Assembly (NCBI GenBank): GCA_025353585.1
Contig: JANXOM010000334.1
Coordinates: 1-47,206 of the forward strand
DNA from: Deltaproteobacteria bacterium
GTDB lineage: Bacteria > Myxococcota_A > Polyangia > Haliangiales > Haliangiaceae
Direction of reading: 5' to 3'
Length of the DNA stretch: 47,206 nucleotides
The position numbers and the translations under genes were made by a program. The notes under the pieces were generated by a model. The model did no database searches. It was not told the DNA's origin and saw only the letters and a program-made list of their open reading frames with translations. Shown here one piece after another: positions 39,201 through 45,994 of this stretch; position 1 is the stretch's first letter, and the number at the start of each line of letters is the position of its first letter.

Positions 39201-40602
39201 TGATCGCCGTCAGGTACACGAGGCTGTCGAGGGAATCCGCGACGACGCCCGAGAACGCGCGCGTGGTCCGCGCGAAGTGGAGCACCTGGCGAGCGCCGTC
39301 CGGCTCGTAGAGCTCCATGTGATAGCTGTCGCCGCGAGAGAGCGTGCCGAGGTGGAAGACGCCGCAGAAGGCGTCGACGAGCTCGGTGCCGGCGGCCGCG
39401 CGCTGGTCCGCGAGCACGGCGCGCTCGAAGAGGTTCCCGGGCTCGGCCGGCGCCGCCAGGTCCGCGCGCAGCTCGGCGAACGTCCCCGCTGCCGCGAGCC
39501 CCGCGGTCAACGCGCGAAACGCGACCACCTCGGGCGGCGCCGCGACGCCGTAGCGGGCGCGGAAGGCCGTCACCTCGTCGGGGTCGACCCGGCCCGGGTG
39601 CTCCCCGTCGCCGGCGAGCGCCGCGTACGTCGCGAGCCCGCCGCCCGTGATGAACCCGCGTGGCCCGGCCACGAACGCCGCGTCGAGCGGCTGCGCGCGG
39701 CCGAAGATATCCGCGTGATCGGCCCACGCGTCGTCGCCCGCGGGCGCGAGCTTCGCGAGCAGCCCCTCGTCGCCGCCGATCAGCGCGCCCGCCCCGAGCG
39801 GCGCCGCGCTCCACAGGTCCGCCGTGATCTCGCTGGCCACCGCGGTCCAGGTCCGCCCGTCGTCGCGCGACACGAGGATCGTGCCCCGCGCGCCGGCCGC
39901 CACGAGCTCGCCGCCCGCGAGCGCGGTGAGGGCCGCGAGGTCGGCGCCCACCGCGGCCTCCACCTTCACGCGCGACCACCACGCGCCGTCCGGCGACCGC
40001 CCGATGAACCCGCCGTCCCCCACGACGATCCACGACCCCCGCGTGATCGCGAGCCCCGTCACGGCGCGGTCGGAGCCGGTCGCCACCTCGGTCACGGCCC
40101 CCTCGCGCCAGCGCCGCAGCTTGCCGTCCCCGCCGAGGATCACGACCTCGGTCTTCGCGGCATGCACCGCCGTCAGCCGGGCCGTCGTTCCGAGCGCGAT
40201 CCGCTCCACCACCTCGGCGCCCCGCGCGAGCCGCCCCGCGAAGCCGGCCTCGCCGACGACCCACACCGCGCCGTCGGGCGCGCACGCGAGCCCGTACAGG
40301 CCACCCGTGGTCCCCGTGGCGAGCGCGGTCCAGGACCCGCCGTGGTCGCGCGACACCGCGAGCAGCCCGCCCTCGCCGCACGTCCAGACCGCATCCGTTC
40401 CGACGAACACCGCGCGCAGGCCGTGCGGGTGCGGGGTGGTCCGCGTCTCGAAGTCGCGCGCGTTCGACGACGCGAGGACCGTCGAGCTCGCGTCCGTGCT
40501 GCCGCCGACCGCGACGATCATGCCGTCGCCGATCGCGAGCCCGGCGAGGGCGCCGACGTCATCGCTCGGCTCCTGTACGACGCTGAGGACCAGGTCCGCC
40601 AT
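36295..40602 (-). CDS. Propeller / SUKH-like / Suppressor-of-Fused / TPR multidomain protein
   Basis: The protein has 1435 residues and no signal peptide. Residues about 20-325 contain roughly seven Ycf48/BNR-type units (VWTCGEGGLLAVSRDHGGSW, ELVAAGARGTILVSRDDGR), suggesting a seven-bladed propeller. Residues about 340-470 look like a SUKH/SMI1-KNR4 domain: VTAFRARYGVAAPPEV, LGTLSRGDSYHMELY, GVVADSLDSLVYL. A helical region follows. Residues about 775-1095 match bacterial Suppressor-of-Fused: KHYGTVLP, DPLHGISAY, HFHFITYGFTDLFQKE, PPWALDFLQNLARYVF, NRFAPGHKMGLNGPI, then GSLLDDPEVAAEV. After an acidic linker (1130-1150), TPR-like units close the protein. SUFU and SUKH domains are known as immunity modules in bacterial polymorphic toxin systems. 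No toxin is visible here. Confidence 0.85.
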   Translation of the reverse strand: MADLVLSVVQEPSDDVGALAGLAIGDGMIVAVGGSTDASSTVLASSNARDFETRTTPHPHGLRAVFVGTDAVWTCGEGGLLAVSRDHGGSWTALATGTTGGLYGLACAPDGAVWVVGEAGFAGRLARGAEVVERIALGTTARLTAVHAAKTEVVILGGDGKLRRWREGAVTEVATGSDRAVTGLAITRGSWIVVGDGGFIGRSPDGAWWSRVKVEAAVGADLAALTALAGGELVAAGARGTILVSRDDGRTWTAVASEITADLWSAAPLGAGALIGGDEGLLAKLAPAGDDAWADHADIFGRAQPLDAAFVAGPRGFITGGGLATYAALAGDGEHPGRVDPDEVTAFRARYGVAAPPEVVAFRALTAGLAAAGTFAELRADLAAPAEPGNLFERAVLADQRAAAGTELVDAFCGVFHLGTLSRGDSYHMELYEPDGARQVLHFARTTRAFSGVVADSLDSLVYLTAITMAGSAEVISRDAYRIGLRKLRGKVAPPPEVGMAARDPDFVALEPERRDSEFLFFRSRWIRALLAHDPAAEIAELFAPHLNQVVPTELLEARFEACAERIPTALYATWRAYLFDEPELPRYLEIARGHAAQLVRDAAQLIGELLGGRDDLGTITDVRGWLAAFRALDLDPRRSRPAEAPAVAAPAAGGDDVARELARTAPEAWADLAWRWLDDGAAHRALLAQLAASDVAGRQVAALAALSALPQEARAIALPRLAAELAPALEAVLVGSLVRGDALTDGDDDADDAMADTAPGWDAIDAALQPIYEGQEPKHYGTVLPAMLGGNDPLHGISAYVRDLPVPHFHFITYGFTDLFQKETDDPAESGFGFELTLRLVRAPDEDAPPPWALDFLQNLARYVFGSGNRFAPGHKMGLNGPIALDAGTKITAILFADDAELGAIESPFGAARFVQIVGITDDEYKLIQEWSTTGLVDMLKTQRPYLTTDLARGSLLDDPEVAAEVRRRVAAEGSSEDLSFGGDLTIEKREAGGVTLRLGALYAASLPRAMRGRLQHQRTYELRGRGAQLRLAPGPESSVVLDEDGATLTLAPALVAEIEHDLRDARSGTYTFAAFTGLEIVVAPTFIRDQSGRATDVRGVPDLAEAQVLIAAENARLDADAPDPDSELEDDDADDADDDDDTEPPAEPPDPAHIRAALAMTGRALALSPDDDDTQFTHAMLLLDLSRTGDEDSVEKLLELLPAFEESTRLNIATRMGKAEHPRFAEAVDLALGESLPERILAGSTTPTADGREIASFGDAAEEIYEELGEAILARAPDRLPRFVSLLPDSIPLLAKLAYHAAKANMRDQAITLYERVVALPMPDDGDERTEYLRALNNLCIHLHAAGQLEAAALVADRAQPVAHENPFIYHAAACAYVGVGDFARAVQQVRLAIEHRYENLADLEHDADLGSLRDMPEFQAAFRDWHARQEGN

Positions 40603-40630
40603 CAGGACAAGTCTCGCGCAACCGCGGGCG

Positions 40631-41803
40631 CTAGGGCTTGCAGCCGAGCTCTTTCGCCTGCGAATTCACCGACTCCATTCCCTGCACGCAAACCTCCGCG
40701 ATCACCTTGCGCGACTCTTCGGGCAGCTCCGACATCGTCGAGGTCGCCGTGCTCACGGCCTGCAGCAGCCCGTCGCGCATGTCCTTCGCGCCCGGGCATT
40801 CGGCGAGCTTCGCGATCGCCGCGATGTACTTGTCACAGGCGGGCACCCCGGTCGGCACGACGACGCCGAACGCCGGATAGCCCCACGGATCGACGCCGCT
40901 CGCGTGCATCGTACACTCGGGGAAGTCGCCGCCGACGAGCACGCATGCGCGCACCGTGGCGGGCCACTTGTCGGTGGTGCACGCCTTCGTCATCCGCGCG
41001 CGCGACGACGCGATCGCGGCCTTCCGGTCCGCCGGCTTGACCTTCGAGAGCTTGTCCTTCCACGCCGCTTCGCCGTAGTGCTTCCCGACGACCTTCGGGC
41101 ACGCGATGTTCGCCGCGACCTTGCGCGCCGCGAACGTCTTGTCCGCGAGCCCCTGCGCCGCGACGGCCGCCGTGATCGCGCCGGTCTGCGCGCGGTCGGG
41201 GAGCTTGCCCACGCACTTCATGATGCTCGCGCCGTCGAGCGCCGACGCGAAGCACGCCTTCGCCTTCTCCGGCCAGCTGTCCTCGTTGCACGTGTCGACG
41301 AGGCGGTGCTGGCGCAGCGCCACCGCGAACGCGAGGTCGTCGCCGGTGATGGTCAGCGGCTCGCCGAACGCCGCCGGCGCCGCGATGGCGACCTCGCACG
41401 GCGTGAACTTGGTGTCGTCCTCGGGCGGCTCGGGCTCCTTCGGCGGCGTCGCCTGCGTGACGCTACCGATCAGCGCGACCTGCTGCTCGTGCGTGAGCTG
41501 CTCGACGCACTTCTCGCTGCCCGAGATCGTGGAGCCGATGCAGTCGAGGACCGGCTGCGCCCACGTGCCGGCCGTGCAGGCCTTCGCGATCTCGCCCTCG
41601 TGCTTCTGCTCCATCGCGTCGTCGTAGGCGGCGTACGTCCGCGCCAGCAGCACGCCCGCGTCCGCGCACGTCACCGGCGCGGGCGTGGCCACCGGTTCGG
41701 GCGCGAGGGCGACCGGCAGCGGCCCCGACAGCGGCGCCGGGCCTCGTGCGCCACACGCCGCGATCATCACTCCGGCGAACAACACGCGCGACACACGGCT
41801 CAT
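40631..41803 (-). CDS. Cys-rich secreted lipoprotein, unknown function
   Basis: The protein has 390 residues with the ATG at 41803, giving a lipoprotein signal MSRVSRVLFAGVMIAAC. The mature part has helical units with regularly spaced Cys (CTAGTWAQPVLDCIGS, CTTDKWPATVRACVLVGGD), implying repeated disulfide-linked hairpins. No family is recognised. The gene lies 24 bases after the acyl-CoA dehydrogenase gene and 28 before the SUFU gene. Cotranscription with both is possible, but a functional link is not shown. Confidence 0.75.
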   Translation of the reverse strand: MSRVSRVLFAGVMIAACGARGPAPLSGPLPVALAPEPVATPAPVTCADAGVLLARTYAAYDDAMEQKHEGEIAKACTAGTWAQPVLDCIGSTISGSEKCVEQLTHEQQVALIGSVTQATPPKEPEPPEDDTKFTPCEVAIAAPAAFGEPLTITGDDLAFAVALRQHRLVDTCNEDSWPEKAKACFASALDGASIMKCVGKLPDRAQTGAITAAVAAQGLADKTFAARKVAANIACPKVVGKHYGEAAWKDKLSKVKPADRKAAIASSRARMTKACTTDKWPATVRACVLVGGDFPECTMHASGVDPWGYPAFGVVVPTGVPACDKYIAAIAKLAECPGAKDMRDGLLQAVSTATSTMSELPEESRKVIAEVCVQGMESVNSQAKELGCKP

Positions 41804-41827
41804 GCCGCGAGCATCGCACAAGGGAAC

Positions 41828-43663
41828 CTACGCCGGGGCGAACGCGCCCTCGGGCATGTCGAGGGCGGAGCGATCGTTCTTGCCGATCAGCTGCGCCTTC
41901 GCCTGCACGCCCGGGAGCACGTTGCGCGCGTAGAACTGCGCCGCGAACACCTTGCCCGCGTAGAACGCCTTGTCGGCGTGCCCGTCCGGGAGCTTCGCCG
42001 CCGCCGCATCGGCGATCACGGCCGCGTCGAGCAGCAGCCAGCCGATGACGGTCTCGGACATCATCTCGAGGAAGCGGTTCGCCACGGTGGGGACCATCTC
42101 GATCTTGCCGCCGCCGAACCACTGCATGAACGTGCCGCCGATGCCGGTCATCGCCTCCATCGCCTGCGCGAGGGTCGCGACCTCGGGGGCGAGCGTCGCG
42201 TGCGTCTTGTTCGCCGCGACGAACGTGCCGACATCCTTGCCGAACGCCGCGACGTTCGCGCCGCCGCGCTGCATGAGCTTGCGCCCGACGAGATCCATCG
42301 CCTGGATGTGGTTCGTGCCCTCGTAGATCGAGAAGATCTTCGAGTCGCGGCAGTACTGCTCGACGGGCCAGTCGCGCAGGAAGCCCGCGCCGCCGAAGAC
42401 CTGGATCGCCGTCGCGCAGATCTGGAACGCCTGATCGCTGCCGTACGCCTTGACGAGCGGCACGAGCAGATCGACCTGGCCGTTGTGATACTCGGTCTGC
42501 GTCTTCGCATCGGCGTCGGTCGCGCCGACGAGCGCGTGGGCGCGATCGAGGTGCATCGTGAGCTTCATGCAGAGGGCGCGCAGGCCCTCGACCTTCGCCT
42601 TCATGTCGAGGAGCATGCGGCGGACGTCCGGGTGCTCGATGATCGGGACGCGCGGCGCGGTCGCGTCCTTCCACTGCTTGATCGAGCTGCCCTGCTTGCG
42701 CTCCTTCGCGTACTCGAGCGCGTTCAGGTACGCCGACGACGCGATGCCGAGGCTCTGGATGCCGACGCCGATGCGCGCGTAGTTCATCAGGTGGAACATC
42801 TGCGACATGCCGCGCTGCTCGGTCGTGCCGACGAGCTCGCCGACGCAGTTGTCGTCCTCCCCGAACACCAGCTGCGCCGTCGCCGACCCCTTGATGCCCA
42901 TCTTGTGCTCGAGCCCGGCGCACGCGACGTCGTTCGACGTGCCGTCGAGCTTCCGCTTCGGCACGATGAAGAGCGAGAGGCCCTTGGTGCCCGCGGGCGC
43001 GTCCGGCGTCCGGGCCAGGACGAGGTGGATGATGTTGGCGGTCAGATCCTGGTCGCCGCCGGAGATGTAGATCTTGGTGCCCTTGATGTTGTACGTCCCG
43101 TCGGGGCGCTTGACCGCCGTGGACGCCGAGCTGCCGACATCGGAGCCCGCGTGCGGCTCGGTGAGGCACATCGTGCCGGCCCACGTGCCATCGAACATCT
43201 TGCCGATGTAGCGGGTCTGCTGGTCCTCGGTGCCGAACGCGCCGATGACCTCGGCCGCGCCCTGCGTGAGCGCCGCGTACATGTTGAACGACGTGTTGGC
43301 GCCGCACAGCATCTCCTCGACCATCATGGCGAGGGTGAACGGGCCCGCCTGGCCGCCGTGCTTCTCGTCGACGGCGAGCGTGCGCCAGCCTGCGTCGAAC
43401 AGCGCCTTCCAGGCCTCCTTGAAGCCGGCGGGCGTGGTGACCTTGCCGTCGACGAGCTTGCACCCCTCGGCGTCGCCGCTCGAGTTCAGGGTGCCGAGGT
43501 ACTTCTGGCTCCAGCCGTACGCCTCTTCGAGGACGGTCTCGACCTGGTCCTTGTCCCAGTCCACGTACGGCGCCTTGCCGAGGAGCTCCTGCAGATGGAA
43601 CTGCTCGAACAAGAGGAAGCTCAGATCGCGGAGGTTGGCCTTGTAATAGTTCTGCTGCGACAT
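41828..43663 (-). CDS. Acyl-CoA dehydrogenase (large, DmdC/AcdA-like group)
   Basis: The protein has 611 residues, longer than the ~380 of classic acyl-CoA dehydrogenases because of a C-terminal extension of the type seen in methylmercaptopropionyl-CoA dehydrogenase relatives. Visible blocks are MCLTEPHAGSDVGSSAS at the FAD/substrate site, KIYISGGDQDLTANIIHLV, NYARIGVGIQSLGIASSAY, QVFGGAGFLRDWPVEQY and SIYEGTNHIQAMDLVGRKL, where the Glu of YEGT is the expected catalytic base. It introduces a 2,3-double bond into an acyl-CoA with electrons passed to ETF. The upstream inverted repeat at 43690 suggests control by a TetR-family fatty-acid regulator. Confidence 0.96.
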   Translation of the reverse strand: MSQQNYYKANLRDLSFLLFEQFHLQELLGKAPYVDWDKDQVETVLEEAYGWSQKYLGTLNSSGDAEGCKLVDGKVTTPAGFKEAWKALFDAGWRTLAVDEKHGGQAGPFTLAMMVEEMLCGANTSFNMYAALTQGAAEVIGAFGTEDQQTRYIGKMFDGTWAGTMCLTEPHAGSDVGSSASTAVKRPDGTYNIKGTKIYISGGDQDLTANIIHLVLARTPDAPAGTKGLSLFIVPKRKLDGTSNDVACAGLEHKMGIKGSATAQLVFGEDDNCVGELVGTTEQRGMSQMFHLMNYARIGVGIQSLGIASSAYLNALEYAKERKQGSSIKQWKDATAPRVPIIEHPDVRRMLLDMKAKVEGLRALCMKLTMHLDRAHALVGATDADAKTQTEYHNGQVDLLVPLVKAYGSDQAFQICATAIQVFGGAGFLRDWPVEQYCRDSKIFSIYEGTNHIQAMDLVGRKLMQRGGANVAAFGKDVGTFVAANKTHATLAPEVATLAQAMEAMTGIGGTFMQWFGGGKIEMVPTVANRFLEMMSETVIGWLLLDAAVIADAAAAKLPDGHADKAFYAGKVFAAQFYARNVLPGVQAKAQLIGKNDRSALDMPEGAFAPA

Positions 43664-43689
43664 CGGGGGCGCTCCGTTCGGCGGCGGCC

Positions 43690-43709
43690 GAATGAATGAT
43701 GGTTCATTC
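43690..43709. promoter_or_regulatory. Candidate TetR-family operator
   Basis: GAATGAAT-GATG-GTTCATTC is an inverted repeat with 7 of 8 matching half-site positions and a 4-base spacer. It lies between the divergent acyl-CoA dehydrogenase and SDR genes. Half-sites of the form GAATGAAC are typical of TetR-type regulators of fatty-acid degradation. The regulator gene is not in the window. Confidence 0.55.
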
Positions 43710-43787
43710 AGGTATGACGCCCCTGCTGCGCCGCGTCAAGGGGCGGTCACCGTGAGGACCCGGGAGGCGCGATGTTACGGTCGCGCC

Positions 43788-44543
43788 ATGAGCGGCCAAC
43801 TCGCGGACAAGGTCATCGTCATCACCGGCGCGAGCCGCGGCATCGGCGAGGCCATCGCGCACGCGTGCATCGAGCAGGGCGCGCGGGTGGTGCTGGCGTC
43901 GCGCAAGCAGGCGGACCTCGACCGCGTGGCGGCGGCGCTGCCCGCCGATCGGGTGCTCGCGGTGGCGTGCCACACCGGCAAGCCCGACGAGGTCGACGCG
44001 CTGTTCGCGCGCGCGGTGGAGAAGTTCGGCCGCGTCGACGGCGCCGTGAACAACGCGGCGACGAACCCGTACTTCGGCCCCCTCATCGACACGCCGGACG
44101 CCGCGATCGACAAGACGTTCGAGGTGAACGTTCGCGGTTACCTCTACGTCGCGCGCGCGTTCGTCAAGCACACGCGCACGCGCGAGGGCGGCGGCTCCCT
44201 CGTCAACATCGCGAGCGTGGCCGGCATCCGCGCCGCGCCGATGCAGGGCATCTACGGCGCGACGAAGGCGGCCGTGATCAGCATGACGCAGACGCTCGCC
44301 TTCGAGCTCGGCGGCTCCAACGTGCGCGTGAACGCGATCGCGCCCGGCCTCGTCGAGACGAAGTTCGCTGCCGCGCTGATCAACACGCCCGCGATCCGCG
44401 ACCACGTGGTCAAGCGCACCCCGCTCGCGCGCCACGCCCAGCCCGCCGAGCTGGCAGGCGCCGTGATCTACCTGCTCTCCGACGCCGCCTCGTTCACGAC
44501 CGGCTCGCTCATGGTCATCGACGGCGGCATGACGAGCACCTGA
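43788..44543 (+). CDS. SDR-family oxidoreductase
   Basis: The protein has 251 residues, the standard classical SDR length: TGASRGIG at the cofactor site (about 14-21), NNAAT, the catalytic Ser in LVNIASVAG, YGATK as YxxxK, and NVRVNAIAPGLVETKF. The terminal GSLMVIDGGMTST is typical of the FabG-like group. ATG 43788 is used; an in-frame extension upstream crosses the operator region. It probably reduces or oxidises a hydroxyacyl substrate with NAD(P)(H); the link to acyl-CoA metabolism follows from the shared divergent promoter region. Confidence 0.93.
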   Translation: MSGQLADKVIVITGASRGIGEAIAHACIEQGARVVLASRKQADLDRVAAALPADRVLAVACHTGKPDEVDALFARAVEKFGRVDGAVNNAATNPYFGPLIDTPDAAIDKTFEVNVRGYLYVARAFVKHTRTREGGGSLVNIASVAGIRAAPMQGIYGATKAAVISMTQTLAFELGGSNVRVNAIAPGLVETKFAAALINTPAIRDHVVKRTPLARHAQPAELAGAVIYLLSDAASFTTGSLMVIDGGMTST

Positions 44544-44981
44544 CTCGGCCAGCTCGTCCACGAGCGCCGCTTGGGGCGCGGCGTTCTCGTCCTCATCTTC
44601 GATCGTTCGCGGTTCACGATCGGGACCGAACTGAGTGCCGTACCGCTGAGGCCTCGCCTCGGAGACGGCTACCCGATCATAGAGGTACGCGTAGTGTACG
44701 GCGTCGACCTCTAATGAGGACATCAGCCGATCCATCAACGCAAGACAATCTCGTTGAAAGGACGGATCGCAATCAGCGTGCTGCACGAGTAGCCAAGCTG
44801 CATGCGCCCCGTCCTCGCCAACGAGCGCCCTCCGTGGCCATCCGTGGCCAGACACGATCTCCTTGATGCGCGCGGAGCTCTGGAGATCAATCGCGAACAC
44901 GGCCTCTTGCGCGGACGCACTCGTATCGTCAATCAGTCTCAACTGATGGGTTGGTCCGCCATTATCTCGGCGAACAACCAT
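44544..44981 (-). pseudogene. DUF6624 protein remnant without its own stop
   Basis: About 146 codons from the ATG at 44981 match the DUF6624 family: RIKEIVSGHGWPRRALVGED, AAWLLVQHADCDPSFQRDCL, YLYDRVAVSEARPQRYGTQF. The frame then enters the 3' end of the SDR gene in antisense without reaching a stop, so the native end is lost. Base composition is lower in G+C than in neighbouring genes, a sign of foreign origin. The family's function is not established to my knowledge. Translation to a stable product is unlikely but not excluded. Confidence 0.55.
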
Positions 44982-45067
44982 TGCCCACCCGTGATGACCT
45001 CAAAAAAGATATATTCACGTGCTTCAGTTAGTGCTAGTCGCACGCCGCGAATCGGAGACCAAGCCTT
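44939..45067 (-). pseudogene. Short coding-like remnant
   Basis: One minus frame reads AWSPIRGVRLALTEAREYIF and continues to a TGA at 44939-44941 with protein-like composition, but it has no good start codon and a TAG just upstream. A second minus frame (45024-45299) looks partly coding too. Together they suggest one frame-shifted gene end. The rest of 45068-45213 shows nothing I can assign; G+C is lower than average. Confidence 0.3.
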
Positions 45068-45213
45068 GACAGGAGAGCGACGAGAGCGTCGCTATCGGTG
45101 CATCCTTAGACTGCGACCGAACGAGCACTGAGAATTTAGCACCGTAGCCTGTCCCGCCTCCAGGGTTAGTGTTGGCGGCCGGCACTGGGACGACGAGCGA
45201 AATGGCGTGCCTG

Positions 45214-45462
45214 CTATAGCCGACGACGGGGATACGGGGGACCAGGGGCGGGGGGGTCGCCGAGCCTGCGCTTGTGGACGACACGCGCGATCGGAACATC
45301 GGGATCGCCCGTGAGCTCGATCCACATCCGGCGGAGCGACTCGACCTCGGCGATCCGCGCGGCGACGGACTGCTGCGCCCAGTAGACCCGGCGTTCCGCC
45401 GTCTCGTCGATCGCGCCGAGGGCGCTCTTGCGGACCACCGCCGCGATCGAGCGCTTGGTCAT
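45214..45462 (-). CDS. Small protein paired with nucleotidyltransferase
   Basis: The protein has 82 residues, MTKRSIAAVVRKSALGAIDE and onward, mostly helical and charged, ending in a Pro/Arg-rich tail (PPAPGPPYPRRRL). Its ATG overlaps the stop of the upstream nucleotidyltransferase gene (ATGA), so the two are coupled. I do not recognise a named domain. The pairing of a small helical protein with a nucleotidyltransferase resembles toxin-antitoxin modules such as MNT/HEPN, but no HEPN motif (R-x4-6-H) is seen here. Confidence 0.7.
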   Translation of the reverse strand: MTKRSIAAVVRKSALGAIDETAERRVYWAQQSVAARIAEVESLRRMWIELTGDPDVPIARVVHKRRLGDPPAPGPPYPRRRL

Positions 45463-45905
45463 CGGTCGAGATTCTCCGCGTCCGCCAGGTCCTGCGCTCG
45501 ACCGACCGCGCGCTTGTTGGTGATCAGCGAGGCTTTGTCGATGATGGGCACGGACAGGCCGTCCAGCGAGGTCGCGATGCGAAGGGGATACGCATCCTCG
45601 AATCGGACCCCGGTCAGCCCGGTCAAGAAGTCGATCCGATTGGGCTCGTAGCCGAGCTGGATCACGAGGTCCGGCGTCTCGAAGTCCTGCGCCGTCAACC
45701 CGAGGCTGGCGAACCCGAACGCAGCGAGCGCGCGCACGAGCCGCGCCGCGTTGTCGGCCGAACACTCGACCCAGAGGTCGAGGTCCTTCGTGTAGCGCGG
45801 GAGGCCATGGGCCGCGACGGCAAAGCCGCCGACGACGAGATAGCGCACACCATGCGCCTCGAGCAAACCGAGCACATCGCGAATGTCCTGGCCGAGTGGC
45901 TGCAA
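45459..45905 (-). CDS. Nucleotidyltransferase-fold protein (DUF6036/MNT-like)
   Basis: The protein has 148 residues. Polymerase-beta-type motif: YLVVGGFAVAAHGLPRYTKD followed by DLDLWVE, giving the GG and DxD residues; later RIDFLTG supplies the third acidic residue. The end has KASLITNKRAVGRAQDLAD, typical of small stand-alone nucleotidyltransferases that act with a short partner protein. Proposed roles for the family include toxin or antitoxin AMPylation, but activity is not shown here. It is 89 bases downstream of the TPR-like gene and upstream of the 82-residue gene. Confidence 0.85.
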   Translation of the reverse strand: MQPLGQDIRDVLGLLEAHGVRYLVVGGFAVAAHGLPRYTKDLDLWVECSADNAARLVRALAAFGFASLGLTAQDFETPDLVIQLGYEPNRIDFLTGLTGVRFEDAYPLRIATSLDGLSVPIIDKASLITNKRAVGRAQDLADAENLDR

Positions 45906-45994
45906 CGTCCCATCCTACCGCGCCTCGCGAGCGTCAGAGCATCAGACGGTCTGGCGCAACAGCACGTCGACCTGGCGCCGGTCGACGGCTGGCG

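Noticed and set aside
32130..43663. A polymorphic toxin to match the SUFU/SUKH-like domains
   Set aside because: No RHS, large secreted or nuclease-motif gene is present in the region, so a toxin-immunity locus is not claimed.
44802..45131. Forward-strand open frame in the lower-GC stretch
   Set aside because: It is antisense to the DUF6624 remnant and has no recognisable motif.
45214..45462. HEPN toxin partner for the nucleotidyltransferase
   Set aside because: The R-x4-6-H motif of HEPN proteins is not found in the 82-residue protein.
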